The notes beneath the pieces are model-generated. The model saw only the letters and a program-made list of their open reading frames with translations. It had not been told where the DNA came from and did no database searches. From Massilia sp. 9096 (GTDB lineage Bacteria; Pseudomonadota; Gammaproteobacteria; Burkholderiales; Burkholderiaceae_D), in assembly GCF_000745265.1 (NCBI RefSeq), contig NZ_JQNN01000001.1:310001-374000 (forward strand): a DNA stretch of 64,000 nt. Direction: 5' to 3'. Positions 7,661 to 19,417 of this stretch are shown piece after piece. Made by a program: the position numbers and the translations under genes. Numbering within the stretch: the first letter of the stretch is position 1; each line of letters starts with the position of its first letter.

Positions 7661-7977
7661 TGCTTTAAAGGTCAGGCTGGGTTCATAAAAGATTGGCGCG
7701 CTTAATGGCCGCCCCTGGCCGGTTTAGGCTTCGTTAAACCCAGTGTAAGACGTATATTGAGCTAACGACAAGCAGAAGTTTGGAGGCGATGCGAATGACA
7801 CATCCACTGTGTTTCGAGACCCCAGCTTAACTAAGTGCACTGGGGCACAGATCGGGGTCTGTAGACATTGTTTGAGTTGGAGACTGGCCGCCTACGTCTG
7901 AGCGCAAAAACTCGCTATACAAGCGATTTTGCCCGGGTGGCTTGCTTAATTCGGGGAGCATGTGCCAGTCGTATTCA
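7661..7977. other. Non-coding spacer between cargo gene and integrase
   Basis: 317 nt of mixed composition. It must contain the promoter of the PIN-like gene (minus strand), but no clear -10/-35 pair or ribosome binding site is visible. A 70-codon plus-strand frame here overlaps the integrase 3' end and looks spurious. Confidence 0.5.
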
Positions 7978-9555
7978 TCAGACGAGTGGCTTGTTTACGG
8001 TGCGCACTCGACTTCGCGCGCGTGCTAAAGCTTCTCGCACGTCGACCAAGGTCGAGCGCAACTTTTTCAAGCCAGCATAGTCAAGCACGCCGTCGTATCT
8101 GAGCGTGTCAATGGCGCGCTTGCGATCGGCGATGCTGAAATCGTTTTTGATGTCGCCGTACGTGTCGTGCACGTCATCGCCGGGAGTGTGTCCGACCACA
8201 ACCATACTCAGTTCCTTCGCTATGCCCGCCGTACGCATACGGCTGACTGCACCATGACGGAAGCTATGGAATACGAGCGCAGGGTCGTCTAAGCCGACCC
8301 GGTTACAGTACCGGGCGAACTGCTTTGACGCGGCCTGGCCGGGGCCATCGCGCCCGCCAATTAGTTCAGGGAACAACACACTACGTCCAGCGTGGCGGAC
8401 TGTTTGCAAGTAGTCGAGTAACCCTAAGCTAATCAGGGAATCATGAACTGGAACAATGCGGCGCCCGGCATCGGTTTTTACTCGTTTCTCACGACGGCCA
8501 TCCGTCTCGTCGCCGTCGCCGTTGTCCGTCACATGAAAACAAGCGATGCCGTCGCGCGCACCGACGTCGGCAAGCGCTAGCTGCGCGATTTCGTTAATGC
8601 GCATGCCGCTGTGTAAGCCGATTAGAGGCAACCAATACATGTAGGGGCTTTGTTGACGGCCTTGCGCGTACGTTGTCGGGCTGAACAGCGTGCGCAGCTC
8701 GTCGTCTGTGAACGCGCGGCGCTGCACCTTCCTTGACCGCGCCGTGATGCGCACGTTGCCCATCAGCTCGAACGGCGGCTTGCTGCCCTCGCGCCGGAAC
8801 GCCCACTTGAGGAAATTGTTCGTGCGCTGGGCAGTGTTCTTGGCGCTCTGCGCGCTAAGCTTTGCCACGTCGAGGGAAACCATATCGTCGATGCTCAGGC
8901 CACGCGCCGCCGCGATCTTGGTGCGGTTCGTCGGTATCTCACTGATCGTGTCTTCAAAGCGGTTCTGGTCGGTCACGGCCAGGGTGCTAAGCGGCTTGTC
9001 GCCGACGATGTCGACGAACAAGGCGATCGCCGCGCGATACGATTCGAGCGTTTTCTCGGTCGGTTTGTTGGCCGTGAGAACGTGCGACAAGTACGGCTCG
9101 ATGTAGTCGGACAGAAGCTTGGATGCATGGCTGACCGCGAGCGCGGGCGTAACTTCAATTGGACGCTCGGCCGGGGCGTTTAACATGGCCGCCATCGCCT
9201 GTACCGCTGACTGCACCATTGCCGGAGTGTCGCCAGGCTCAGTGGTTATCTTGCCTTTCGGGCGCCGGAACTCATCAAGGCTGAGTTCCATAATCATGCC
9301 GACCTTCGGGACGGCGTTACTGGATCGTTTTTTGGTCGCGCACATTGAGTCTTCCCTAAGCTGGCGAAACAAGTTTTTGAACGACAGCGCCAGCGTCTGG
9401 GCCGATAGTGCAGCGTCTATAACTTTCGCCGTATCGAGCGAGCGGTACACCTCGGCCTGGCCGAAGTGTACGCGCAGGTCAGCAGGGATAGCAATTCGGA
9501 AGTAAAGGATGCCGCACCGGTTGCGGTGAAGATGTGAGGGTAGGCGTATAGGCAT
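7978..9555 (-). CDS. Tyrosine recombinase integrase of the ssrA element
   Basis: A 525-residue phage-type integrase. The N-terminal part RNRCGILYFRIAIPADLR is the DNA-binding domain often found in proteobacterial island integrases. The core-binding domain spans about 140-260. Catalytic residues are visible: Arg319 in LHSGMRINEIAQL, a Lys in the GRREKRVKTDAGRR region, His430 and Arg433 in FHSFRHGAVSR, His in VVVGHTPGDD, and Tyr466 in DVHDTYGD. The gene lies 91 bp from the tmRNA 3' end it would have cut. No excisionase is recognised. All catalytic residues are present, so it is probably active. Confidence 0.95.
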   Translation of the reverse strand: MPIRLPSHLHRNRCGILYFRIAIPADLRVHFGQAEVYRSLDTAKVIDAALSAQTLALSFKNLFRQLREDSMCATKKRSSNAVPKVGMIMELSLDEFRRPKGKITTEPGDTPAMVQSAVQAMAAMLNAPAERPIEVTPALAVSHASKLLSDYIEPYLSHVLTANKPTEKTLESYRAAIALFVDIVGDKPLSTLAVTDQNRFEDTISEIPTNRTKIAAARGLSIDDMVSLDVAKLSAQSAKNTAQRTNNFLKWAFRREGSKPPFELMGNVRITARSRKVQRRAFTDDELRTLFSPTTYAQGRQQSPYMYWLPLIGLHSGMRINEIAQLALADVGARDGIACFHVTDNGDGDETDGRREKRVKTDAGRRIVPVHDSLISLGLLDYLQTVRHAGRSVLFPELIGGRDGPGQAASKQFARYCNRVGLDDPALVFHSFRHGAVSRMRTAGIAKELSMVVVGHTPGDDVHDTYGDIKNDFSIADRKRAIDTLRYDGVLDYAGLKKLRSTLVDVREALARARSRVRTVNKPLV

Positions 9556-9602
9556 GGTTTCGGGGTTCTGGTTTGGGACACCGGAGACCGAAACACGCGC
9601 TA

Positions 9603-9635
9603 GAAAAGAAAAAGCCGTTGACGAATCAACGGCTT
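9603..9635 (-). terminator. Terminator downstream of ssrA, supplied by the element
   Basis: Minus strand: AAGCCGTTGA-TTCG-TCAACGGCTT followed by TTTCTTTTCT. A perfect 10-bp stem with a TTCG tetraloop. It lies 12 nt past the tmRNA CCA end and just inside the element, so integration replaced the original terminator (2809-2866) with this one. Confidence 0.88.
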
Positions 9636-9646
9636 AATCAGAATTA

Positions 9647-9671
9647 TGGTGGAGGCGGAGGGAATCGAACC
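9647..9671 (-). repeat. ssrA-proximal attachment repeat
   Basis: Identical 25 bp to 2867-2891, here forming the last bases of functional tmRNA (T-arm half, acceptor strand and CCA). Confidence 0.9.
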
Positions 9672-10005
9672 CTCGTCCGCAAGCACTCTACAGACAGTTC
9701 TACATACTTAGCACTATCTTTTAATTTAACCAGTACAACGGGGATGTGCACCCTTTGTACAGGCTAGTTACCTTAAATTTCGGAAGCGACCAAGTAACCC
9801 GATCGATTCCTAGCCTCTGTAAATGACTCTACGAGCCTTGCGGCACACCCCAGAGGCGAGGTGATGTAGAGCTAGCAGCGATTAGGCTGCGAGTGCGTAC
9901 GAGTTATCGTTTGCAGTTATTGATTTCTGGATGTATTTACGAGGTAACCAGTCCTCGGTATGCCCTGCGCTGCTTTGCAACCCACGTCGAAACCAGGTCG
10001 CCCCC
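9647..10005 (-). ncRNA. ssrA: tmRNA (transfer-messenger RNA)
   Basis: Minus-strand RNA of about 359 nt that rescues stalled ribosomes. The 5' end GGGGGCG pairs with CGCCTCC before ACCA at the 3' end to form the acceptor stem, and the T-arm GAGGG-TTCGATT-CCCTC is intact. The tag frame encodes ANDNSYALAA and stops at TAA, a typical betaproteobacterial tag (resume codon GCA). Intact despite the element, because the integrase restores the 3' end on recombination. Flanked by its own promoter and an element-borne terminator. Confidence 0.96.
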
Positions 10006-10021
10006 CAACGAAAGAACCATC

Positions 10022-10027
10022 ATTGTA
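10022..10027 (-). promoter_or_regulatory. Probable -10 box of ssrA
   Basis: On the minus strand GGGGTACAATGATGG contains TACAAT, 16 nt before the mature tmRNA 5' end. tmRNA is made as a precursor trimmed by RNase P, so a start a few nt upstream of 10005 fits. The -35 is unclear. Confidence 0.5.
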
Positions 10028-10169
10028 CCCCAATCCGGTACGAAGTGCAGATACGTCAGGACCCGCACGATTGACCGGGGTGAAGCAGATGGATGCGCTT
10101 CTGTGCTGCCATATGCGGCGCGGATCCCGGTTTTCAAGACCGCGCCGCATGTTTTGCCAAATCGACCGG

Positions 10170-10772
10170 TCAGCGGCCCTGGTTGGCGATCTGGTTGCCC
10201 AGGAAACCGCCGCCGATGATGCCGGCCACCGTTGCCAGCTTGCGGCCGTTGCCGCCGCCGACTTGGTTGCCGATCAGGCCGCCGACCACGGCGCCGGTGC
10301 CGATCGCCACGTAGTTCGGCTGGGCCGGCGCCGGTTCGTAATAGGCCGGCGCATCGTTGCGTGCGTAGCTGGTGTGGTGCACGGTCCTGTGAACCGGCTT
10401 GGCCGGCACCGGCACTTCCTTGATCACGGTTTTTTCGATCACCACCGGGGCAGGCTGGACGCTGGCGACTGGCTGCGCATAGTTCACCGGCATCGGCTGG
10501 GCCTGCGCGAGCTGCGCCGGCTGGGCGTAGGCGGCTTGCACCGGCTGCATCGCCGGCGTGTAGCTGACCGGCGCGCCGGGCAGGGCGGCCTGGGCCAGCG
10601 TAGCGTTGCCCGGTACCGCCTGGGCGGTGGCGACCGGCGCCTCGGGCGCACCATGCGAGCTCGGCAGCATGCCGGTAATCGCGGCCGTGCCAGCCAGGCT
10701 GACGACGATCACCGACACCGCGGCGGCGGCCATCAGCGGGTGGATGCGATTGGTGGTCTTGGTGGTTTCCAT
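10170..10772 (-). CDS. Glycine-zipper 2TM domain protein, envelope-associated
   Basis: A 200-residue protein with an N-terminal membrane anchor (PLMAAAAVSVIVVSLAGTAA), a long Ala/Gln/Pro-rich linker, and a C-terminal glycine-zipper block: AIGTGAVVGGLIGNQVGGG followed by a second IIGGGFLGNQIANQ. This is the SlyB/17-kDa-antigen type of glycine zipper that packs two helices in the membrane. The start is supported by GGAG. There is no lipobox, so it is anchored by the N-terminal helix instead. Single gene; role in envelope integrity is inferred from the family. Confidence 0.82.
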   Translation of the reverse strand: METTKTTNRIHPLMAAAAVSVIVVSLAGTAAITGMLPSSHGAPEAPVATAQAVPGNATLAQAALPGAPVSYTPAMQPVQAAYAQPAQLAQAQPMPVNYAQPVASVQPAPVVIEKTVIKEVPVPAKPVHRTVHHTSYARNDAPAYYEPAPAQPNYVAIGTGAVVGGLIGNQVGGGNGRKLATVAGIIGGGFLGNQIANQGR

Positions 10773-11111
10773 GTCTCTGCTCCTGCAGTGTTATGCGTTG
10801 TGCGTTGTCTTGTGCTGCAGGGGTAGATTAACCAGCCCGCTGGGGCAGAGATAGACGGGCGGCTGTATCAATCGTAAATATGTGTAAGTGCCGGGCGGAA
10901 AAGATGGATGTGGCGTCGCCGTGTCGCGCAAGCGCTACGCTGATCAGTTCGCGACCAGCGAGGCCAAGCCCCTCACACGCGAACGTCAGGTAAATTGCAA
11001 CTAACCGACAAAGGAGCCGCAAACGCGACACAAACCAGCCACCAAGCCGGGCGGCGGTAACCTGATACCAGCCAACGAAACCCGAGCCGCGGTACAGCAG
11101 CCCGGAACAGA
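10773..11111. other. Non-coding spacer
   Basis: 339 nt between the glycine-zipper gene and gph, both on the minus strand. I see no open frame with a ribosome binding site and no strong terminator; it contains a small CCAGC/GCTGG palindrome near 10831-10842. Confidence 0.45.
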
Positions 11112-11816
11112 TCAAACCGCCTCTGCCGCCCGCACCGACGCCACCACGGCATTCAGCGTCGCCAGCAGATCCGCCGGCGTATCGAGCTGGAAATCCGCGC
11201 CCCAGGTCGACGGGTCGATCGCCCCGCAATACCCCCAGTTGCAGGCCACGGTCACCATGCCGGCGGCGCGTCCCGCTTCGATGTCGCGCAAATCGTCGCC
11301 GACGTACCAGCAGTGGGCCGGATCGATGCCCAGCCTGCGCGCTGCTTCTAATAGCGGGGCAGGATGCGGCTTGGCGTGCGGCGTGGTGTCGCCGGAGACG
11401 ATGCAGCCGGCATGCGCCAGGCCGATCTGCGGCACCAGCGGATCGGTGAAGCGCATCGGCTTGTTGGTGACGATGCCCCACTCCATGCCGGCCGCGCGGA
11501 TGCCCTCGAGCAGCTCATTGACGCCGTCGAACAGCGTGCTGTGCACCGCCATCGCCGCCTGGTAGCGGTCGAACCAGGCCAGGCGCAGGTCTTCGTAGCC
11601 TTCGTCGCCGGGCGCCAGGCCGAAGGCGGCGCCGATCATGCCGCGCGCACCGGCCGAGGCGGTCGGACGCAGGATGGCGTACGGCGTCGGCGCCAGTCCG
11701 CGCTCGGTGCGCAGCACATTGACGGCCGCGGCCAGGTCGGGCGCGGTGTCGGCCAGCGTGCCGTCGAGGTCGAACAGGATGGCGCGCGGCGCGCTCAGGC
11801 GGGAAGGAAAGTTCAT
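11112..11816 (-). CDS. gph: HAD-family phosphoglycolate phosphatase
   Basis: A 234-residue HAD phosphatase that removes 2-phosphoglycolate made during DNA repair or oxygenase side reactions. Motif I is ILFDLDGTLADTAPD with the nucleophile Asp; motif II is IVTNKP; motif III/IV is HAKPHPAP and YVGDDLRDIEAG. The start is the ATG at 11814-11816 giving MNFPSRLSAP; a TTG 36 nt upstream is less likely. It follows ubiG by 32 nt, the usual ompA-ubiG-gph order in Burkholderiales. Substrate is assigned by family and synteny; other sugar phosphates are possible. Confidence 0.85.
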   Translation of the reverse strand: MNFPSRLSAPRAILFDLDGTLADTAPDLAAAVNVLRTERGLAPTPYAILRPTASAGARGMIGAAFGLAPGDEGYEDLRLAWFDRYQAAMAVHSTLFDGVNELLEGIRAAGMEWGIVTNKPMRFTDPLVPQIGLAHAGCIVSGDTTPHAKPHPAPLLEAARRLGIDPAHCWYVGDDLRDIEAGRAAGMVTVACNWGYCGAIDPSTWGADFQLDTPADLLATLNAVVASVRAAEAV

Positions 11817-11848
11817 AAACGGCTGATGGAGTACGCGTTGGAGCGGTA

Positions 11849-12556
11849 TCAAAGTGGCTTGCTGCAGGCGACCATGTAGTTCACGTCGGTGTCCTGGTTC
11901 AGCGAATAAATCTTGGTCAGCGGATTGTAGGTCAGTCCCTTCAAGCCGTCGACCACCAGGCCTGCCTCGCGCGCGTAGTTCGAGAGCTCGGCCGGGGTGA
12001 TGAACTTGCCGTAGTCATGGGTTCCGCGCGGCAGCATGCGCAGTACGTACTCGGCGCCGATGACCGCGAACAGGTAGGCTTTCGGGTTGCGGTTGATGGT
12101 CGAGAAGAACACGTGGCCGCCCGGCTTGACCAGGTTGAACGCGGCGCGCACGATCGCGGCCGGGTCCGGCACGTGCTCGAGCATCTCCATGCAGGTGACG
12201 ACGTCGTACTGGCCGGCTTCCTCGGCCGCCATGTCCTCGGCGGCGATCAGCTTGTAGCGCACCTCGACACCGGATTCCAGGCTGTGCAGGTCGGCGACCT
12301 TCAGCGCTTTCTTGGACAAGTCGATGCCGGTGACCTTGGCGCCCTTGCGCGCCATCGATTCGGCCAGGATGCCACCGCCGCAGCCGATGTCGATCACGTT
12401 CTTGCCCGCGAGCGGGGCGCGTGCGTTGATCCATTCCAGGCGCAAGGGATTGATGTCGTGCAGCGGCCGGAATTCGGACGTCGGGTCCCACCAGCGATGG
12501 GCCAGTTCACTGAATTTCTGGATCTCGAGAGGATCGGCGTTGGTCGTCGTAGTCAT
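11849..12556 (-). CDS. ubiG: Ubiquinone biosynthesis O-methyltransferase
   Basis: A 235-residue SAM-dependent methyltransferase carrying out both O-methylations in ubiquinone synthesis. Seen: N-terminal [19 protein letters not shown], a hallmark of UbiG; SAM motif [14 protein letters not shown]; the acidic [15 protein letters not shown] motif ([11 protein letters not shown]); EMLEHVPDP and [13 protein letters not shown]. Full length for the family. Part of the ompA-ubiG-gph cluster, separated from ompA by a terminator and its own short leader. Confidence 0.96.
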   Translation of the reverse strand: MTTTTNADPLEIQKFSELAHRWWDPTSEFRPLHDINPLRLEWINARAPLAGKNVIDIGCGGGILAESMARKGAKVTGIDLSKKALKVADLHSLESGVEVRYKLIAAEDMAAEEAGQYDVVTCMEMLEHVPDPAAIVRAAFNLVKPGGHVFFSTINRNPKAYLFAVIGAEYVLRMLPRGTHDYGKFITPAELSNYAREAGLVVDGLKGLTYNPLTKIYSLNQDTDVNYMVACSKPL

Positions 12557-12663
12557 AGGTCGGAATAATAGCGGAAATGCCGTAGCGCGACGGCTGGGCC
12601 CGAAAAATAAAGAACGCTTCTCGGCCGCGCGTGCGCGTCCGAGGCAGATAAGTCGACAGGCGT

Positions 12664-12686
12664 AAAAAAACCCCGCCGCAGCGGGG
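12664..12686 (-). terminator. Rho-independent terminator of ompA
   Basis: Minus strand: CCCCGC-TGCG-GCGGGG followed by TTTTTTT. It sits 22 nt past the ompA stop. Confidence 0.9.
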
Positions 12687-12708
12687 TTTTCTCGATGCAG
12701 GCGCCAGC

Positions 12709-13422
12709 TTACTGCTGCTGGGTGCTGCGGGTACCGACGACTTCGATCTCGACGCGGCGGTTCTTGGCGCGGCCGGCGGCGGTCGTGTTGTCGGCGACAG
12801 GCTGCTTCTCGCCCTTGCCTTCGGTGTAGATGCGGTTCGATTCCACGCCCTTGCCCTGCAGGTAGGACTTGACGGCTTCGGCGCGGCGCACGGACAGCTT
12901 CTGGTTGTAGGCATCGGTGCCGACCGAGTCGGTGTGGCCGACGGCGATGATGACTTCCAGGTTGATGTCCTTCAGCTTGCTGACCAGGTCGTCCAGCGAT
13001 GCCTGGCCGGCCGGCTTCAGCACGGCCTTGTCGAAGTCGAAGAAGGCGTCGGCCGAGTAGCTGACTTTTTCCGAGGTCGGGACCGGAGCCGGAGCCGGGG
13101 TCGGGGCCGGGGTCGCTTCAGCCGGCGGCGGTGGCGGTGGCGGCGGTGCGACGCACTTGCCGTTTTCCAGGTGCTCGGGCTCGACGCACAGCGGGGCGTC
13201 GCAGCCGGGGACCGCATCGGCCGGGGTCCAGTAGCCGGTACGCCAGCACAGGCCGAAAGGATCGCGGGCCACGACGCCGCGGGCATCCTGCACGTAGGCG
13301 CTGTAAGGCTTCGGAGCCTGGATGTCCGTGGTCAGCGGCGCATACGGAGGCGCGCTTTGCGCCGATGCGGTGCCCGCTACCGCTGCCGAAGCGGCGAGCA
13401 TGAGGGTTGCCAGTTTATTCAT
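12709..13422 (-). CDS. ompA: OmpA-family outer membrane protein
   Basis: A 237-residue exported protein: signal peptide ([20 protein letters not shown]), a short N-terminal region with four cysteines ([29 protein letters not shown]), a Pro-rich hinge, and a C-terminal OmpA/peptidoglycan-binding domain ([36 protein letters not shown]). The domain binds diaminopimelate via conserved Asp and Arg residues. It lacks the 8-strand beta-barrel of enterobacterial OmpA; this short form is usual in Burkholderiales. AAGGAAT precedes the ATG. Strong terminator follows. Confidence 0.92.
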   Translation of the reverse strand: MNKLATLMLAASAAVAGTASAQSAPPYAPLTTDIQAPKPYSAYVQDARGVVARDPFGLCWRTGYWTPADAVPGCDAPLCVEPEHLENGKCVAPPPPPPPPAEATPAPTPAPAPVPTSEKVSYSADAFFDFDKAVLKPAGQASLDDLVSKLKDINLEVIIAVGHTDSVGTDAYNQKLSVRRAEAVKSYLQGKGVESNRIYTEGKGEKQPVADNTTAAGRAKNRRVEIEVVGTRSTQQQ

Positions 13423-13830
13423 ATTTTTTATTCCTTTCGGTAAATTCTTCGCGATGTGAAACCGTGCAGGTCATCACTCCGAGTAGGCAAAATAATAACA
13501 TTCGTCTTGGATGACCGCCGCACTGTTGCGTCTGGTTCCACATTGTGAAACAAGCAATTAACTTCTCGGCCATTTTGCCACATACGCTACAGCCGCACGA
13601 CCGCCGGCCGCTCAATTACGGTGCATGGGTTTTGCCGCGTTGTTTCTGCGCAACAACGTGTAGTGAGCGATGCGCAAGCTTGACGAATGTTTATGACAAG
13701 CATGTGTCATAAAGTTAAGCGTGCGTATTTTTCAACCATTGGGATTGCCTACGATTACGCTCCTATATAAGGCGCGTGGTAAAATCTCTCTCTTAAACAA
13801 CCCTAATCGACCACGAGCAGCCGACCCGCA
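13423..13830. other. Divergent intergenic region ompA/gyrA
   Basis: 408 nt, more AT-rich than its surroundings, containing the two divergent promoters. A 9-bp inverted repeat lies at 13690-13713. Near gyrA, CCTATATAAGG and GGTAAAATC are possible -10 elements but a single promoter cannot be chosen. A 66-codon minus-strand frame here has no features of a gene. Confidence 0.5.
13690..13713. promoter_or_regulatory. Perfect 9-bp inverted repeat, candidate operator
   Basis: TTTATGACA-AGCATG-TGTCATAAA, perfect arms with a 6-nt spacer, in the ompA/gyrA divergent region about 120 nt before gyrA and 270 nt before ompA. The geometry is that of a dimeric regulator site; no regulator is assigned. Confidence 0.5.
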
Positions 13831-16446
<2,616 letters not shown>

Positions 16447-16466
16447 TTCCGCCGCTCCGAAACAAA

Positions 16467-16497
16467 GGCCTGCACAGTCGATGTGCAGGCCTTTTTT
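16467..16497 (+). terminator. Rho-independent terminator of gyrA
   Basis: GGCCTGCACA-GTCGA-TGTGCAGGCC followed by TTTTTT; a perfect 10-bp stem 20 nt past the gyrA stop. Confidence 0.94.
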
Positions 16498-16597
16498 GTT
16501 TTTGCTGCGCTGCGGTGCAAAAATGGCCGGGAAGAGGATTTTTTGCAAGTTTCGTGCGAAAATCGGTAGTGCCCCACCGACCATGCCAAGGAAGACC

Positions 16598-17149
16598 GTG
16601 AAAACAACCCTCGCCGCCATTGCCTTCTTCGTGACCTGCGCGCCCGCTTTTGCCCAGAGCGCCGCGCCGCTGCCGTCCGCCGACCCGCAAGTCGTCGCGG
16701 CGACCCGGCAGATGCTGGCGACCATGAAGGTGCGCGACACCATGGCGGCGACCATGCGCCAGATCGAAATGCAGATGCCGGCGCAGGTCAAGTCGTCGGC
16801 GACGATGACGATCAAGAACAATCCGAAACTGAACGAGCAGCAGAAAGACGAGGCCCTGCGCAAGCTCGACCAGGATCTGCCGAAGATCAGCGCGCAGATG
16901 CACACGGTATTGGGCGACCCCACGCTGATCGACGAGATGATCACGGAGATGGTGCCGCTGTACGCCGAGACCTTTACGTTGGACGAGATCCGTCAGCTGA
17001 CGGCGTTTTACGCGTCTCCGGTCGGGCAAAAGACCCTGGAAGTGATGCCGGCGCTGATGGGCCGCGGCATGGAAATCGGCAACCGCATCATGATGCCGCG
17101 CATGCAGAAGATCATGACGCAGAACGCGCACGTCGCGGCTGGCCAGTGA
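16598..17149 (+). CDS. Secreted DUF2059-family protein
   Basis: About 183 residues with a signal peptide ([20 protein letters not shown]). The GTG at 16598 is preferred because AAGGA lies five nt upstream and the signal peptide begins there; an ATG at 16583 is the alternative. The body has the DUF2059 pattern: [20 protein letters not shown] helix ([14 protein letters not shown]), then [37 protein letters not shown]. The family is periplasmic, all-helical and of unknown function. It is 13 nt upstream of serC and probably co-transcribed. Confidence 0.85.
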   Translation: MKTTLAAIAFFVTCAPAFAQSAAPLPSADPQVVAATRQMLATMKVRDTMAATMRQIEMQMPAQVKSSATMTIKNNPKLNEQQKDEALRKLDQDLPKISAQMHTVLGDPTLIDEMITEMVPLYAETFTLDEIRQLTAFYASPVGQKTLEVMPALMGRGMEIGNRIMMPRMQKIMTQNAHVAAGQ

Positions 17150-17162
17150 GGACGCAGGTACG

Positions 17163-18266
17163 ATGACCCAGGTTTCACACCCAGTATTCAATTTCTCCGC
17201 CGGTCCGGCGGTCCTCCCCAAGGAAGTCCTCCAGCAAGCCGCCGCCGAAATGCTGGACTGGCATGGCAGCGGCATGTCGGTGATGGAGATGAGCCACCGC
17301 GGCCCCGAATTCATCTCGATCTACGAGCAGGCCGAGCTTGATCTGCGCGAACTCCTGGCCGTCCCGGCCAACTACAGGATCCTGTTCATGCAGGGCGGGG
17401 GGCTGGGCCAGAACGCGATCGTGCCGCTCAACCTGGCCGGCCGCGCGCCGCAGCAGCCGGCCACCGTCGACTTCGTGCAGACCGGTTCCTGGTCGAGCAA
17501 GTCGATCAAGGAAGCACGCCGCTACGTGAACGTGAACGTGGCCGCCTCCAGCGAAGCGAACGGCTTCACCGCCGTGCCGCCGCAATCCGAATGGAAGCTG
17601 ACGCCGGGCGCCGCTTACCTGCATGTCTGCACCAACGAGACCATCGACGGCGTCGAGTTCAACTTCGCGCCGAGCGTGCAGGGCGACGTGCCGGTGGTGG
17701 CCGACATGTCCTCGCACATCCTGTCGCGCCGGATCGACGTGTCGAAGTACGGCGTGATCTTCGCCGGCGCGCAAAAGAACATCGGCCCGGCCGGGCTGAC
17801 GCTGGTGATCGTGCGCGACGACCTGCTCGATGCCGCGCTGCCGATTTGCCCGGGCGTGTTCAACTGGCGCGCCGTGATGGAAGCCGACTCCATGCTCAAC
17901 ACCCCGCCGACCTATGCGATCTATATCGCCGGGCTGGTGTTCGCGCACCTGAAAAAACTGGGCGGCGTGGCCGAGATGGAACGCCGCAACATCGAAAAAG
18001 CGCGCCTGCTGTACGCCGCGCTGGACGCCGACGATTTCTACAAGAATCGCGTGGCGCCGGAATATCGCTCGCGCATGAACGTACCGTTCTACCTGCGCGA
18101 TGAAAGCCTGAACGACAAGTTTTTGGCCGGCGCCAAGGCGCGCGGGCTGCTGCAACTGAAGGGCCACAAGTCCGTCGGCGGTATGCGGGCATCGATCTAC
18201 AACGCGATGCCGATCGAGGGCGTGCAAGCCCTGGTCGATTATTTGAACGAGTTCGCGGGCCGTTGA
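17163..18266 (+). CDS. serC: Phosphoserine aminotransferase
   Basis: A 367-residue PLP enzyme converting 3-phosphohydroxypyruvate to phosphoserine (serine synthesis) and acting in pyridoxine synthesis. Seen: N-terminal [48 protein letters not shown], and the PLP lysine Lys205 in [12 protein letters not shown]-terminal [15 protein letters not shown]. All are SerC signatures. It lies in the typical gyrA-serC-pheA-hisC order of Burkholderiales and is followed 78 nt later by pheA. Confidence 0.97.
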   Translation: MTQVSHPVFNFSAGPAVLPKEVLQQAAAEMLDWHGSGMSVMEMSHRGPEFISIYEQAELDLRELLAVPANYRILFMQGGGLGQNAIVPLNLAGRAPQQPATVDFVQTGSWSSKSIKEARRYVNVNVAASSEANGFTAVPPQSEWKLTPGAAYLHVCTNETIDGVEFNFAPSVQGDVPVVADMSSHILSRRIDVSKYGVIFAGAQKNIGPAGLTLVIVRDDLLDAALPICPGVFNWRAVMEADSMLNTPPTYAIYIAGLVFAHLKKLGGVAEMERRNIEKARLLYAALDADDFYKNRVAPEYRSRMNVPFYLRDESLNDKFLAGAKARGLLQLKGHKSVGGMRASIYNAMPIEGVQALVDYLNEFAGR

Positions 18267-18344
18267 TCATCGACGGCGGCTCGCAGGCGCCTGCGCGTGC
18301 GAGCCGCGAATGACCGGGTCACGAACGACCATCATGAGCAGACA

Positions 18345-19415
18345 ATGACAGACAAACTCCAACCCCTGCGCCAGCAGATCGATGCGATCGATGCGCAAAT
18401 CCTCGACCTCCTGTCCCGGCGCGGCAAGATCGCCCAGGAAGTCGGCCACGTGAAGGCCGAAACCAACGCGCCGGTGTTCCGCCCCGAGCGCGAAGCGCAG
18501 GTCCTGCGCAAGGTCGCCGACAACAACCCGGGCCCGCTCAGGGACGGCGACGTGCAGACCATCTTCCGCGAGATCATGTCGTCCTGCCGCGCGCTGGAAA
18601 AGCGCGTGACGGTGGCCTATCTCGGCCCGACCGGCACCTTCAGCGAGCAGGCCGTGTTCCAGCAGTTCGGCAGCGCGGTCGAAGGGCTGCCCTGCGTGTC
18701 GATCGACGAGGTGTTCCGCGCCACCGAGGCCGGTACCGCCGACTTCGGCGTGGTCCCGGTCGAGAACTCGTCCGAAGGCGCGATCAACCGCTCGCTCGAC
18801 CTGATGCTGTCGACCACCAGCATCATCAGCGGCGAAGTGTCGATCCCGGTCCACCACAGCCTGATGACCAGGACCGGCAGCATGGACGGCGTCACTGTCG
18901 TGTGCGCGCATTCGCAGGCGCTGGCGCAGTGCCAGGCCTGGCTCAACCTGCACCACCCGAACGTCGAGCGGCGCGCCGTCGCCTCGAACGCCGAGGCGGC
19001 CGTGCTGGCCAGCCAGGACCCGACCGTGGCGGCGATCGCCAGCGAGATGGCGGGCGAGCAGTACAAGCTGGGCGTGGTGCAGGCCCACATCCAGGACGAT
19101 CCGCACAACCGCACGCGCTTCGTCGTGATCGGACGCCAGGCCACCGGCCCGTCCGGACGCGACCGCACCTCGCTGGTGCTGGCGGTGCCGAACAAGGCCG
19201 GCGCGGTCTACAACCTGCTGGCGCCGCTGGCCAAGCATGCCGTCTCGATGACGCGCTTCGAATCGCGCCCGGCGCGCATCGGCACCTGGGAGTACTACTT
19301 CTACGTCGACGTCGAGGGCCACATCGCCGACGCGAACGTCGCCGCCGCGCTGGAAGAGTTGAAAGACAACGCCGCATTTTTCAAGGTTCTAGGCTCCTAC
19401 CCCGTCGGCCTGTAG
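18345..19415 (+). CDS. pheA: Bifunctional chorismate mutase/prephenate dehydratase (P-protein)
   Basis: A 356-residue enzyme of phenylalanine synthesis. Residues 1-90 are the AroQ chorismate mutase (LQPLRQQIDAIDAQILDLL, then RRGKIAQEVG); 95-275 the prephenate dehydratase (VAYLGPTGTFSEQAVF, VENSSEGAINRSLD, NRTRFVVIGRQ); the end is an ACT domain with the Phe-binding ESRPARIGTWEYYFYVD block, which implies feedback inhibition. The ATG at 18345 is chosen because the mutase starts there. No leader-peptide attenuator is visible. Confidence 0.97.
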   Translation: MTDKLQPLRQQIDAIDAQILDLLSRRGKIAQEVGHVKAETNAPVFRPEREAQVLRKVADNNPGPLRDGDVQTIFREIMSSCRALEKRVTVAYLGPTGTFSEQAVFQQFGSAVEGLPCVSIDEVFRATEAGTADFGVVPVENSSEGAINRSLDLMLSTTSIISGEVSIPVHHSLMTRTGSMDGVTVVCAHSQALAQCQAWLNLHHPNVERRAVASNAEAAVLASQDPTVAAIASEMAGEQYKLGVVQAHIQDDPHNRTRFVVIGRQATGPSGRDRTSLVLAVPNKAGAVYNLLAPLAKHAVSMTRFESRPARIGTWEYYFYVDVEGHIADANVAAALEELKDNAAFFKVLGSYPVGL

Positions 19416-19417
19416 TG

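Larger units (their letters stand above)
2867..9671. mobile_element. 6.8-kb integrative element inserted in the 3' end of ssrA
   Basis: The element is bounded by identical 25-bp direct repeats (2867-2891 and 9647-9671) that equal the 3' end of tmRNA including the T-arm and CCA. A tyrosine integrase lies just inside the ssrA-proximal end, the standard arrangement for ssrA-targeted islands. Contents in order: Rep-like protein, unknown protein, RHH protein (all minus), serine resolvase (plus), a broken resolvase tail (plus), a PIN-like protein (minus) and the integrase (minus). No capsid, tail, conjugation or relaxase gene is visible, so it is not a complete phage or conjugative element; an integrating plasmid or phage satellite fits better. 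Base composition of the 6.0-7.9 kb part is clearly more AT-rich than the chromosome. Confidence 0.88.

Noticed and set aside
7868..8080. 70-codon plus-strand frame between PIN-like gene and integrase
   Set aside because: Overlaps the integrase 3' end on the other strand and has no start signal.
13415..13615. 66-codon minus-strand frame upstream of ompA
   Set aside because: Lies over the ompA leader and promoter; Cys-rich random composition.
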